NCBI GenBank assembly: GCA_945870315.1
Contig: CAMBRR010000009.1
Location: 1 to 44,233 of the forward strand
Direction: 5' to 3'
DNA length: 44,233 nt
DNA from: an uncultured Bacteroidales bacterium
GTDB lineage: Bacteria; Bacteroidota; Bacteroidia; Bacteroidales; UBA932
A model generated the notes under the pieces. The model ran no database searches. It was not told where the DNA came from and was given only the letters and a program-made list of their open reading frames with translations. The translations under genes were made by a program, and so were the position numbers. This document shows, one piece after another, positions 26,106 to 36,700 of the stretch. Position 1 is the first letter of the stretch; each line of letters starts with the position of its first letter.

Positions 26106-29100
26106 ATGAAAAAAATCATATCCGTATTACTTCTGGGCCTTTGCCTGGCTCTGCGTCCTGTGGGTGCAGAGCCTTTGGAGTTTATCTATGAGCATTATTC
26201 TTCATTCGACGGGCTTTCTCACAATTCAATCTCCGACATACACCAGGATTGCAGAGGTTATTTGTGGCTTTGCACCTGGTACGGTCTGAGCCGTTTCGAT
26301 GGAATCAATTTCGTCAACTACAGGATGAAGCCGGGAGACTATTCAAAACTCTCTCACAACCGCATCCTGTCCATTAAGGAAGATGCTGTGGGTAACCTCT
26401 GGCTGAGGACATATGACTACAAACTATACCGTTTCGATGTTGAAAATGAGACTTTTACTGCTGTTCCTTCCGAGTTGGAGGATTTTCAGGGAGGAGATTT
26501 CAAGGTGGATCATATCCACTGTGACATCAATGGCAATACCTGGGTGGCTCTTTCTGGCTATGGATTGCTTAAAATCGATGATGACCTCAGTTATAAGCGT
26601 TACCTCAAGATAGATGGTCAACCGGTCGGCTTGTCAATATCAGCAATTTACGAGGATTCGGACGGCGTGGTGTATGTGGTTTCCGAAATGGGCATTTCTG
26701 TGGTGAAGAACAATGGCGCAACTCTGGTCTCCCGCAACCACGACGTTGTAGCTTTTGCGGAATGTGCCGGAAAGTTGCTTTTTGCCTGCCCTAATACACT
26801 TCTGGTAGTTGATAAGGCTTCCGGAGAGCAGAAGAGCCTCGACCTGTCACATTTAGGAGTAGGAGAGGCTACTGCTATGAGTGTTACCGGTGGCAGTGAC
26901 CTTTATGTGGGCTTTAATGATAATGCCGTGGCTCGGCTCAATATGGAAGACCTGTCACTCAAGGTCCTAAGAAGCGATTTCGGCAGGGTTCGTTTTCTGT
27001 TTCCGGACTCCGGGGGCTTGCTTTGGATAGCGACTCAGAAGACAGGAATCTGGTCATACAACAATTCTACCGGGCGTTTCAAGCACTATGTCCATTCCAA
27101 TAACGTGAAGTCCTATTACGCGGACACCCTTGCTCTTGTCAAGGAGAGAGGGGGCCGTTTATGGATAAAGATGAATAACTGGGGCTTTGGGTATTATGAC
27201 AGGGAAGAGGACAGGATTGTGCCGCTGAGCAATGTGAAGGAACAGCCTGACGCCAGGTTTATGAATGGCGTAGCCTGCTATGAGATAGATAGTTCCGGTG
27301 TCCTTTGGATGTCCACGATGGAGAGAGGACTGGAGAAGGTATCTGTGATCTCTACAAAGGTTGGCCATATCGTTCCCCCATCGGAATCATTGGATAGGAA
27401 TTCCTCAGCGGAAATCCGTGCGATGTATTGTGATTCTCAAGGTCGCCTGTGGGCTGCTGCCAAGAGTCGCGAACTCTATTGTTATAGTCCGGATATGACT
27501 TCCTGCAAGAGGTATCCGGATTCGTCTGTCCCTGACGTGGGAGTCATCTATTCAATAATGGAGGACAGGCAGGGTAATATGTGGTTCGGTACCAAGGGCC
27601 AGGGACTGCTGAAGGCAAGTCCGGCAAAAGGAGGAGGATATTCCTGGAAATGGTTCAAATCTGAATTGGGGGAGAATGGTAATTCATTGAGTTCCAATAA
27701 TATATATTCAATGGAACAAGATGCCGATGGTCGCATCTGGATAGGTACATATGGTGGCGGCATATCTATGCTTCCGACTCCGGAGAGCGAGAATTTTGTG
27801 ACCGTGGCCAACAATTTCCCGAACTATCCGCAGGAGATAGGTGACAGGGTGAGGTATCTGCACTGTATGCCTGACGGAAAGATGCTTGCTGCTACCGTTG
27901 GCGGTCTAATCTGGTTCGAACCTTCTGATACTCCGGAACTTACACGCTTTCATCTTGTGCAGAAGATACCTGGGGACATCCGTTCTCTGGGCAACAACGA
28001 TGTGATATATATGTTCACTGACAGGAAAGACAATACCTGGCTGTGCACTTTCGGGGGCGGACTCAACAGACTGTATTTTGAGGATGATATTCCGCGTTTC
28101 GATGTCTATTGTTCCGATAATGGTCTCTCCAGCAATATAGTGCATTCTGCTATAGATGATGATAACGGCTGCATCTGGATTGCCAGGGAATCGGGTATAT
28201 CCCGACTGGATCCTAATACTGGTACCATCAGCAATTTCTCCCATTATGACGGAGTGACATCGACTCTCTACAGCGAGGCTACCTGCGCCCGTCTTGAGGA
28301 CGGTACAATCCTTTTCGGCACTGTGGACAATATATGTTCCATCAATCCTTCGGATTTTGTCTTCTATCATAAGGGTGTTCGTCTTGCACTTTCCGGATTC
28401 TATATCGATGGGGAACGGGTTCCTTCCGGCAGTGGAAAGGTGGTGATCCCTCACAATTATTCGTTCTTCAGGCTCAATTATGCTTCACTGGATTTTCTTC
28501 AGAACCAGAGGCTGAACTATTCCTATATGCTTGAAGGTTATGACAAGAATTGGATTCAGGGTACTCCTGACAACAGCGTGACTTACTCCAGAATCCCTCA
28601 CGGCCACTATGTGTTCAAAGTCAGGGCCTCATATTCCGACGGCGTAACTCCGGATGAATATGCCTGTCTGAAGATTCGAATCAAGCCTTCGCTGTGGAAC
28701 AGCCTCCCTATGATTCTTCTGTACATCCTTGCCTCCGTCGCTCTTATTCTTATCCTTGTAAGGCTGCTGTTCAACCAGATGAAATTGCGCAACGATGTCA
28801 CTCTTGAGCAGAATCTGAGTGAAATCAAAGGCCGGTTCTTTACCAATATTTCCCACGAATTGCGTACTCCTCTTACTTTGATTCTGGGTGGAATCGACGA
28901 GATCAGCAAGATGACTCCGCAGGATGCGCCGTCCCGCTACAGGGTGACTATGGTTCAGAAGAATGCCCGCAGGATGATGACTCTTGTAAATCAGCTTCTG
29001 GATATCAGAACCATTGTCAAGGGAAAGATGGAGCTGAAAATCAGTCGGTTCGATGTAGTCAAGCTTGTGCAGGGAGTCTATGATGATTTCCGTGACATGG

Positions 29101-30452
29101 CAAAGGAGAGGCAGATGGAAATGCGTATAATCAAGTCAGTTGACAGTTTGATGGTGTGGGGAGATTCCATCCGCATCGAGGCCCTGGTTTACAACCTGCT
29201 TTCAAATGCGTTCAAATATACCCCTGATGGTGGAAAGATTGAGGTGGGCGTTCTGTATCGTGACGGTGAACCGGATTTTCGCATTATGGTGAAGGACAAC
29301 GGTATAGGTGTGCCTAAAGATCGTCAGCAAGTCATATTCGAACCATTCTCGAAGGGACCTGAAAATGCTTTCAAGGGTATGGCCAGCAGCGGCATCGGCC
29401 TGTCCTTCTGTAAGGAAATAGCTGATATCCACGGTGGTAGCATATGGGTGGAAAGCTACAAGGACGGCGGTTCCAAGTTCTTTGTAAGGCTTCCGGTGTC
29501 AAAGGAGAGGTTTGCTCAGGGAGATTTTATCGTGGAGGAAGATTCTTCGGACCAGACTCCGGAGAAGGGTAATGATGGATTGAACGGTTTCCGCGCAGAG
29601 CCGTCTTTCCCTGAGGGTGCCCTGAAGGCTCTGGTAGTGGAGGATAATGCCGAATTGAGGATATTCTTATATAACAATCTGGTGAACAGATTCGATGTTA
29701 AGGATGCTCCAAACGGGGCTGAGGCTCTTGCTCTGATGGAGGGTGGTTGGATTCCTGATGTAATAATCACTGATTTGATGATGCCGGTAATGGATGGAAT
29801 CGAACTTATAAACAGAATACGTAATAACTTCAATACCAGCCATATACCAATTGTTCTCATTACGGCAAGGCACGAAGATGATACTCACCTTAAGGCTATG
29901 AAATATGGGGCGGACGGTTTCATCACCAAGCCGTTCTCAATAGAACTTCTCATTGCCAAGGTGGAGAATCTGGTGGAGAGGCGCCGTTCGATGATTTCGC
30001 GTCTGGCCTCTTCGGCAGTTTCAACCGAGGAAAATCCTGCCGACAAGGGTAGGGGAGTTGAGATTTCTCCTGAAGAAATCGTCATCACCGACAAGGACGA
30101 GGAACTTGTCAAGAAGATTGCATCGTGGTTGGAGGCAAATGTGGCTGATTCAGAGGCTACTGTGGAGCAACTTGCCTTGTATGTGGGTATGGGCAGGACA
30201 TCTATGTACAACAAAATCAAGGGACTGACCGGTAAGTCCCCGGTGGAACTGATTCAGGATTTCAGAATGGAAAAGGCCACCCTTTATCTTAAGAGCGGGC
30301 AGTTTTCCGTTTCGGAGACATCCTACAAGGTCGGTTTCTCCGATCCGGGCTATTTCAGCCGGTCGTTCAAAAAACATTTCGGCCTGACTCCTGCGGAATA
30401 TATCAAACAGAGCCGGCAGGAAAAAGAGAATAATAATGAAACAAATGACTAA
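26106..30452 (+). CDS. Hybrid two-component system regulator of the pectin locus
   Basis: One 1448-residue protein holds a whole sensing circuit. A signal peptide leads to a periplasmic sensor of Reg_prop beta-propeller repeats (about 25-770) and a Y_Y_Y domain (about 790-860). One transmembrane helix (about 866-889) is followed by a histidine kinase with H917 in S-H-E-L-R-T-P, N-box L-L-S-N-A-F-K-Y and G-boxes D-N-G-I-G-V and G-I-G-L-S-F-C. A receiver with Asp1223 (T-D-L-M-M-P) and an AraC-type HTH (about 1345-1440) end it. Proteins of this type bind a specific oligosaccharide in the periplasm and switch on their locus; the ligand here is presumably an oligogalacturonide. It sits within the enzyme run and overlaps no neighbour, but the next start is only 13 bases beyond its stop. 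Confidence 0.95.
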   Translation: MKKIISVLLLGLCLALRPVGAEPLEFIYEHYSSFDGLSHNSISDIHQDCRGYLWLCTWYGLSRFDGINFVNYRMKPGDYSKLSHNRILSIKEDAVGNLWLRTYDYKLYRFDVENETFTAVPSELEDFQGGDFKVDHIHCDINGNTWVALSGYGLLKIDDDLSYKRYLKIDGQPVGLSISAIYEDSDGVVYVVSEMGISVVKNNGATLVSRNHDVVAFAECAGKLLFACPNTLLVVDKASGEQKSLDLSHLGVGEATAMSVTGGSDLYVGFNDNAVARLNMEDLSLKVLRSDFGRVRFLFPDSGGLLWIATQKTGIWSYNNSTGRFKHYVHSNNVKSYYADTLALVKERGGRLWIKMNNWGFGYYDREEDRIVPLSNVKEQPDARFMNGVACYEIDSSGVLWMSTMERGLEKVSVISTKVGHIVPPSESLDRNSSAEIRAMYCDSQGRLWAAAKSRELYCYSPDMTSCKRYPDSSVPDVGVIYSIMEDRQGNMWFGTKGQGLLKASPAKGGGYSWKWFKSELGENGNSLSSNNIYSMEQDADGRIWIGTYGGGISMLPTPESENFVTVANNFPNYPQEIGDRVRYLHCMPDGKMLAATVGGLIWFEPSDTPELTRFHLVQKIPGDIRSLGNNDVIYMFTDRKDNTWLCTFGGGLNRLYFEDDIPRFDVYCSDNGLSSNIVHSAIDDDNGCIWIARESGISRLDPNTGTISNFSHYDGVTSTLYSEATCARLEDGTILFGTVDNICSINPSDFVFYHKGVRLALSGFYIDGERVPSGSGKVVIPHNYSFFRLNYASLDFLQNQRLNYSYMLEGYDKNWIQGTPDNSVTYSRIPHGHYVFKVRASYSDGVTPDEYACLKIRIKPSLWNSLPMILLYILASVALILILVRLLFNQMKLRNDVTLEQNLSEIKGRFFTNISHELRTPLTLILGGIDEISKMTPQDAPSRYRVTMVQKNARRMMTLVNQLLDIRTIVKGKMELKISRFDVVKLVQGVYDDFRDMAKERQMEMRIIKSVDSLMVWGDSIRIEALVYNLLSNAFKYTPDGGKIEVGVLYRDGEPDFRIMVKDNGIGVPKDRQQVIFEPFSKGPENAFKGMASSGIGLSFCKEIADIHGGSIWVESYKDGGSKFFVRLPVSKERFAQGDFIVEEDSSDQTPEKGNDGLNGFRAEPSFPEGALKALVVEDNAELRIFLYNNLVNRFDVKDAPNGAEALALMEGGWIPDVIITDLMMPVMDGIELINRIRNNFNTSHIPIVLITARHEDDTHLKAMKYGADGFITKPFSIELLIAKVENLVERRRSMISRLASSAVSTEENPADKGRGVEISPEEIVITDKDEELVKKIASWLEANVADSEATVEQLALYVGMGRTSMYNKIKGLTGKSPVELIQDFRMEKATLYLKSGQFSVSETSYKVGFSDPGYFSRSFKKHFGLTPAEYIKQSRQEKENNNETND

Positions 30453-30465
30453 TAATCAAGTATTT

Positions 30466-31665
30466 ATGAAAAGATTAGCTATTGCGCTGCTTTCTGTCCT
30501 GACTCTTGTTTCCTGTGGAAAGAAGCAGGAACCTTATTCTGTCAGGATGGTTCGTTCCGAGATGAAGCGAAACCCTTCCGCCCTGTATCTGGATGGCCGT
30601 CAGGGAGCTCTCAAGTGGAACTATACGACAGGACTGGAATTGCTTTCGTTCCTGGATGTGGCCAAGGCCTATGCTCTGGATGATGTTGAGGCTTACGTGA
30701 AGGATTGGGCTGACACTATGACCACCCTTGAGGGAGGGATACATTCCTATAAGAAAGAGGCCTATAATGTGGACCATATCTGTCCTGCAAGGATGTTTTT
30801 CTTTTTTGATGAAGTCTATGGAGGCCAGACCGACAGATATCGCAAGGTGATTGATACAATATGGCAACAGGTTGAAAATCAACCTCGTACGGAGGGAGGT
30901 GAGTTCTGGCACAAGCAGATATATCCTCATCAGGTATGGCTTGACGGACTGTATATGGCTCTTCCTTTCTATGCGGAATATGCCCTTCGTATTGCTCCTG
31001 AATCTCAGAGGGATTCTCTTTTCGGGGATATCGCGGACCAGTTCGTGAAGGCTGCCGCCAATACATATGACGAGGCTACGGGACTGTACCGCCACGCCTG
31101 GGATGAATCCAAGTCGATGTTCTGGTGCAATCCTCAGACCGGCCAGTCAGACCACGCCTGGGGACGCGCAAACGGCTGGTTTGCAGCAGCTCTTGTAGAT
31201 GTTCTGGATTATTTCCCTCAGGATAACCCGCGCAGAATCGAGCTGATAGCTCTCCTTAACCATTTTGTGGAAGTTCTGCCTAAGTGGGCTGATCCTCAGA
31301 CTGGTATGTGGTACCAGGTTATGGATTGTCCTGGCCGTGAGGGCAACTATCTTGAGTCCACCTGCTCAGCAATGTTCATATATGCATTCTTGAAGGGGTT
31401 GAACAATGGTTATATAGATGAGTCCCGTCAGGATTATATCAAGGGTCTGTACGGGAAATTCATAGATACCTTCATTCGTGAAAATGAGGATGGAACCATT
31501 TCAATGACTGCTTGTTGCTCCGTAGGAGGACTTGGGGGAAAACAGAATCGCAGAGGTGACTATGAATATTATCTTTCCGAGCCTGTCATAGAGAATGACT
31601 GCAAAGGAGTGGGACCTTTCATATGGGCGTCCCTGGAGTGGGAGAAATTGAACGGAATACTGTAA
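30466..31665 (+). CDS. GH105 unsaturated rhamnogalacturonyl/galacturonyl hydrolase
   Basis: GH105 enzymes remove the 4,5-unsaturated uronic acid left at the non-reducing end by pectate and rhamnogalacturonan lyases. The 399-residue protein is a lipoprotein (L-V-S-C, Cys17) with an (alpha/alpha)6 barrel pattern. The catalytic Asp is expected at D160 in W-L-D-G-L-Y-M, and the family stretch H-A-W-G-R-A-N-G-W-F follows. The ATG at 30466 gives the lipoprotein signal; an earlier in-frame ATG at 30436 would add ten hydrophilic residues and overlap the regulator gene. It pairs naturally with the PL1 lyase that follows after 9 bp. Confidence 0.9.
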   Translation: MKRLAIALLSVLTLVSCGKKQEPYSVRMVRSEMKRNPSALYLDGRQGALKWNYTTGLELLSFLDVAKAYALDDVEAYVKDWADTMTTLEGGIHSYKKEAYNVDHICPARMFFFFDEVYGGQTDRYRKVIDTIWQQVENQPRTEGGEFWHKQIYPHQVWLDGLYMALPFYAEYALRIAPESQRDSLFGDIADQFVKAAANTYDEATGLYRHAWDESKSMFWCNPQTGQSDHAWGRANGWFAAALVDVLDYFPQDNPRRIELIALLNHFVEVLPKWADPQTGMWYQVMDCPGREGNYLESTCSAMFIYAFLKGLNNGYIDESRQDYIKGLYGKFIDTFIRENEDGTISMTACCSVGGLGGKQNRRGDYEYYLSEPVIENDCKGVGPFIWASLEWEKLNGIL

Positions 31666-31674
31666 TATTAAACT

Positions 31675-33627
31675 ATGAAACATATATCTTTAAACTTCTT
31701 CAATCTTTTCATCTTCTCCCTTCTGGCTTTTTCCTGCATTGCCAAAGGCGGGGATGAAGTTTCTGCCACTACCCTGGATGTGCCGGGGAATGTGGTGATG
31801 ACTGCAAACGAGGGCAGCTCTGCGTCTTTCTCATGGTCCGAAGTAAAAGGGGCTGAGAGCTATGCGGCCCGTTTGGAACTGTCCGGTGGAAAACTTCTCA
31901 GACAGTTGAATGTCGATGTCCCTCATGTGACATTCGATGGCCTGACCAAGGGTGTTGAATACTCTTTGAAACTGAAGGCCTGCAAGGGAAAGGTGTCTTC
32001 AGAGTATTGTGAGCCCTTTGTCTTCATCGCTGGTGAGACAGCACCGCAGCCGGAGCCCGAACCAGAGCCTGAACCCGAACCAGAGCCGGAACCTGAACCA
32101 GAACCAGACCCCGATCCTATTCCGGAGCAGGGCAAACTATATATCAAGATGATGATTCCTGCCCATGAAGATGTTGACCATCAGTCTCTTGCGTTTCCGG
32201 GTGCAGAGGGTGGCGGAATGTACACTTCTGGCGGAAGGGGCGGTAAGGTCATCCACGTGACCAATCTCAATGATTCCGGAGCTGGTTCCTTCCGTGATGC
32301 GGTATCCCAGTCGGGAGCCAGGACGGTTGTCTTCGATGTGGCCGGCACCATAACATTGACAAGCCCATTGCGCATTAAGAACGGAGACCTGACCATCGCC
32401 GGCCAGACCGCGCCGGGAGACGGAATCTGCATCAAGGGTCGATATACCCAGATAGATTGTGACAATGTCATCATCCGCTATGTCCGTTTCCGTCTTGGGG
32501 ACGAGGACTCTAATGCCAGCGACAGTGACGATGCCATCTGGGGCAGGTATCATAGTGATATCATCCTTGACCACTGTTCGATGAGCTGGTGCATTGATGA
32601 GTGCGCTTCGTTCTATGCCAACGAGCGTTTCACGATGCAGTGGTGCATCCTTGCAGAGAGTATGAAGAGCAGCCATCATAGCAAGGGTGATCACGGTTAT
32701 GGTGGCATATGGGGCGGCAGCAATGCAAGTTTCCACCACAACCTGCTTGCCCATCACGACAGCAGGAATCCACGCATCGACCACCCGCACATTTATCAAG
32801 ACCACAATACTGTGCCGAATAGGGGTGTGGTGGATTTCCGCAACAATGTAATCTATAACTGGGGTAGCAACAGTACCTATGGAGGCGAAGGATATGGTTC
32901 CGGCAAGGGAACAGGCATCAATATGGTAGGAAACTGCTATAAACCGGGCCCAAGCTCCACGGACAGACATTATTTCATTGATTCCTACGGAGTTTATGCA
33001 AAATGTTCTAGTTGTGGCTCCAATATTGATGAGGGCTATGCCCTGATCTATATGAAGGATAATCTTCATACCGAATATTCAGATATATCCTCTGACAATC
33101 CTTCAGGAATCTATTGGCACAATGGTTCCTCCCACGCCAATTACGGCACCACATCCTCTTCCGTCTTTTCTGTTACAGGTCAGTCAGGGAAGGCTTGCTG
33201 CGTGACCACCCATTCGTCTGCCGATGTGCTTTCAGTGGTGTGCAAGAGTGCCGGAGCCTCATTGAGCCGTGATGCCGTGGATAACAGGGTGGCGGGACAC
33301 GCTGTCAACGGAACAGGCAAGATTATCGACTGCGTGACTGCAACAGATGGCAAGACAAGCGTTGCCGGAGAGTATGGATTCACCTGGCCGGAACTGCTAG
33401 CTGACGAGAACCAGATTAAAATAGCTTCCACTGATACTGACGGGGATGGCATTCCGGATTTCTATGAAGATGAATTTGGTCTGAACAAAAATGATGCTTC
33501 CGATGGTAAGGCTAGAAGCATCGATATGTATGGCCGGTATACCAATCTGGAGATGTATCTTCACTATCTTGTGCGGGAGACGGTTGCAGAGCAGAATGTG
33601 GGTGGAAATTATGGAAAAATCAGGTGA
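31675..33627 (+). CDS. PL1 pectate lyase, surface lipoprotein with FN3 and Pro-Glu stalk
   Basis: This 650-residue lyase cleaves homogalacturonan by beta-elimination. Its layout is a lipoprotein signal (F-S-C, Cys21), an FN3-like domain (about 38-120), a Pro-Glu repeat stalk (126-151), a right-handed beta-helix PL1 domain (about 170-560) with the catalytic Arg region S-R-N-P-R (363-367), and near the C-terminus a D-T-D-G-D-G calcium-binding loop (587-592) of the thrombospondin type 3/dockerin-like kind. The stalk suggests it projects from the outer membrane, where it would make the oligosaccharides taken up by SusCD. Eight Cys residues in the beta-helix region may form disulfides. A long hairpin follows the stop. 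Confidence 0.9.
   Translation: MKHISLNFFNLFIFSLLAFSCIAKGGDEVSATTLDVPGNVVMTANEGSSASFSWSEVKGAESYAARLELSGGKLLRQLNVDVPHVTFDGLTKGVEYSLKLKACKGKVSSEYCEPFVFIAGETAPQPEPEPEPEPEPEPEPEPEPDPDPIPEQGKLYIKMMIPAHEDVDHQSLAFPGAEGGGMYTSGGRGGKVIHVTNLNDSGAGSFRDAVSQSGARTVVFDVAGTITLTSPLRIKNGDLTIAGQTAPGDGICIKGRYTQIDCDNVIIRYVRFRLGDEDSNASDSDDAIWGRYHSDIILDHCSMSWCIDECASFYANERFTMQWCILAESMKSSHHSKGDHGYGGIWGGSNASFHHNLLAHHDSRNPRIDHPHIYQDHNTVPNRGVVDFRNNVIYNWGSNSTYGGEGYGSGKGTGINMVGNCYKPGPSSTDRHYFIDSYGVYAKCSSCGSNIDEGYALIYMKDNLHTEYSDISSDNPSGIYWHNGSSHANYGTTSSSVFSVTGQSGKACCVTTHSSADVLSVVCKSAGASLSRDAVDNRVAGHAVNGTGKIIDCVTATDGKTSVAGEYGFTWPELLADENQIKIASTDTDGDGIPDFYEDEFGLNKNDASDGKARSIDMYGRYTNLEMYLHYLVRETVAEQNVGGNYGKIR
32050..32127 (+). 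repeat. Pro-Glu codon repeat (stalk of the PL1 lyase)
   Basis: About 26 codons alternate Pro with Glu (later Asp). The codons vary (CCG, CCC, CCA, CCT; GAG, GAA), so the protein rather than the DNA repeat seems to be conserved by selection. It forms a stiff, extended, negatively charged linker. Confidence 0.85.
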
Positions 33628-33661
33628 TTTTCGTCAATCGTTAAAAAGTACAAGCAAAGCG

Positions 33662-33698
33662 ATAAAATATCCTTGCCATCGTGGTGGGGATATTTTAT
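33662..33698 (+). terminator. Long hairpin between PL1 and SusC genes
   Basis: Two 17-base arms (33662-33678 and 33682-33698) close on a TCG loop. Eleven outer pairs (ATAAAATATCC) are perfect, and the inner part is held by three G-T wobbles and CCA/TGG. TTTCGC follows. It may terminate part of the transcript or mark a processing site that sets enzyme and SusCD levels apart. I see no convincing promoter between it and the susC ATG, a gap of 54 bases. Confidence 0.65.
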
Positions 33699-33752
33699 TT
33701 TCGCATATTCAAAAATCTGCACATTAATAACTACTAACCAAACGTTCTTTGT

Positions 33753-36700
33753 ATGAAAAATCTTATACTTAAGATCTCTCTGCTGATGACGGGGCTGTTC
33801 CTGGCGGCTTTCACCATGGATGCCCAGAAAATCAGCGGTGTCGTAAAGGACAACTCGGGTGAGCCTCTGGTGGGTGTTTCCGTTGTTGTCGAGGGCACGA
33901 CAATCGGCGTTTCAACGGATATCGACGGACAGTATGTCATCGATGTTCCTGATGCAGCCGGCAAGACCCTCGTTTTTTCTTGCATCGGTATGGCTTCCAA
34001 GAGCGTGCCTGTAGGGAAAAAGACAGTCATCGACGTGGTTCTTGAGGAGGATGCCAACTTCCTCGACGAGACAGTCGTCATCGGTTATGCTACAGTAAAG
34101 CGCCGTGACCTGATGGGTTCTGTGACTTCAGTGGGCTCCGACGCCCTCACCGAGCAGCCTGTGACTACGGTGTCCCAGGCCCTTTCCGGAAAGATGGCCG
34201 GTGTGTCTGTCACTACTTCCGAGGGTGACCCTGACGCCGATGTTCAGATTCGTGTTCGTGGTGGCGGTTCCATTACCCAGGACAACTCTCCTCTTTACAT
34301 TGTGGACGGCTTCCCTGTTGACAACATCAATGACATCGCTTCTTCCGAAATCCAGTCTATCGACGTCTTGAAGGACGCCTTCTCGACTGCAATCTACGGT
34401 TCCCGCGGTGCGAACGGTGTCGTTATCGTTACAACCAAGAGCGGTGAGAAGGGACGCAAGGCTTCAGTGAGCCTGAATGCATATTATGGAATAAAGAAAA
34501 TGGCCAACGCTTCTGCCATCCAGGCTATGGATGTGGAGGATTTCGTGAAGTTCCAGTATGAGCTCGCTTCTATTAGGGATAATGTCTCAGACAACTATGA
34601 GCCTTATTTCGGTTCTTTCCAGGATATTGACCAATATGTCGGAATGGCCGGAAACGACTGGGTTGACCGTATATTCGGCAACCTCGGAACCACCTACAAC
34701 GCAGACCTTTCTGTTTCCGGAAGCGGCGAGAATTATCAGTGGACGATGGGATATGCCCATATCACCGACAATGCCATAATGTCCGGTTCCAAATACAATA
34801 GAGACAACCTCAACCTCAAGACCAAATTCAAACTTGCCAAGGGTCTTTCCATTGATGCCAACGTAAGGTATTCCAGCACAAAGGTAAGGGGTAGCGGTGC
34901 CAATGCAATCAAAGATGCAGGAACCAACTCCGGCAACGGTCGTCTAAAACACGCTGTATGTTACACTCCGATTCCTCTGTCTTCTACAATCGAAGGCCTT
35001 GACCTTGAAGAAGATTATGGCGACAATGCTCCGCCATTGCAGTCCATTGCGGACAACGATCAGCAGAAAAGGCGCAAGGACTTGAATGTCAATGCAGCCG
35101 TAAACTGGGAAATTGTCGAGAACCTTCGCCTGAAGGTTGAAGGCGGCTATCAGGATTATCGCGAGACCACTGACCGTTTCTATGGCCTTACAACTTATTA
35201 TGTGGCTCAGAACGCTACATATAAGAATGCTCCGGCCAACCGCTACACTGACAACACCAAGAGGCGTTACCGCAATACCAACACTCTTTCATATAATTTC
35301 AGCTCCATTATGGATCCTTCCAAGCACGCGCTTGACATCCTGGTCGGAGAGGAAATGACCATTCTCCAGAGCAGCCAGTTCCTGAATATGGTGGAGAACT
35401 TCCCTCTCTCATTCAGCGCTGAGAAGGCCTGGAACTTTATGAGCTCAGGTACATCGGTTACTTCCAACAATTATTACTATGCCGATGATCGTCTGTTGTC
35501 ATTCTTCGGACGTGTCAACTATGAGCTTCTCGAAAGATATTCTGTATCGGCTACCCTTCGTGCCGATGGTTCATCCAAGTTTGCTAAGCAGAACAGGTGG
35601 GGTATCTTCCCTTCAGCAGCCGTTGCCTGGAAGATTTCCAATGAACCTTGGCTCCAGGGGGCTTCCAACTGGCTTGATCAGTTGAAACTTCGTTATTCCT
35701 TCGGTACTGCAGGTAACAACAACATCCCTACAGGTCAGATTTCCAGGGTGTTCTCAGGCGGCAACCCGACTTGGAACGCATCCATCTCAACATATTCTGC
35801 AGGTACGGTGATGAGCAATCCTGACCTCAAGTGGGAGACAACCGTTACCCACAACGTCGGTTTGGACTTCAGTTTGTGGAACGGCAGACTCAGCGGTAGT
35901 ATCGAGGCATATCAGAACAACACCAAGGATCTTCTGATTCTCTTCCCTATTTCCGGAGCCGGTTATGCTTCCCAGTACAGGAATATGGGTGAAACACGCA
36001 ACAGGGGTGCTGAATTGACCTTGAACGTTCCGATTATCCGCAAGACCAATGTTGACCTTAATTTCAGCGGTAACATTTCCTGCAACCAGAACAGGGTGAT
36101 GTCTCTGGGCGGTTTGGAGAAGATCGAGGTGGAAACCAGATGGTCTTCAAATGAGGGTGGTACCGATTTCGTTGTCAAACCTGGATCTTCCATCGGTAAT
36201 GTTTACGGTTACAAGGTTGATGGCAGATATGAGGTGTCCGATTTCGACTATGTTGACGGAAAATGGAAACTCAAGGATGGCGTAGTGGATTGCTCTGCGC
36301 TGGTGGGTGGCGATTACCTTCGCCCGGGAGCCCTCAAGCTTAAAGACCTCAACGGAGACGGCAAGCCGGACAAGACCATCATAGCCAACACTGTTCCTAA
36401 CTGGCAGGGCGGTTTCAGCCTTAACGGTTATCTCTGGGGCGTGGACTTCAGCGCAAACTTCAATTTTGCTCTTGATTATCAGGTATATAACGCCAACAAG
36501 ATTGAGTTTACTTCATCCCGCAAGTATACCAACCGCAACCTCCTCAAGGAGATGAGCACCGAGAACAGGTGGACCAACATCGACTGGGCTACAGGTGAGA
36601 TGATTGAAGATCCGGATGCTCTTGCTGCTGCAAATGCCAACACCACTATGTGGTCTCCTTGCATTGGCCAGGCAGTCATCTCCGACTGGGCAATGGAAGA

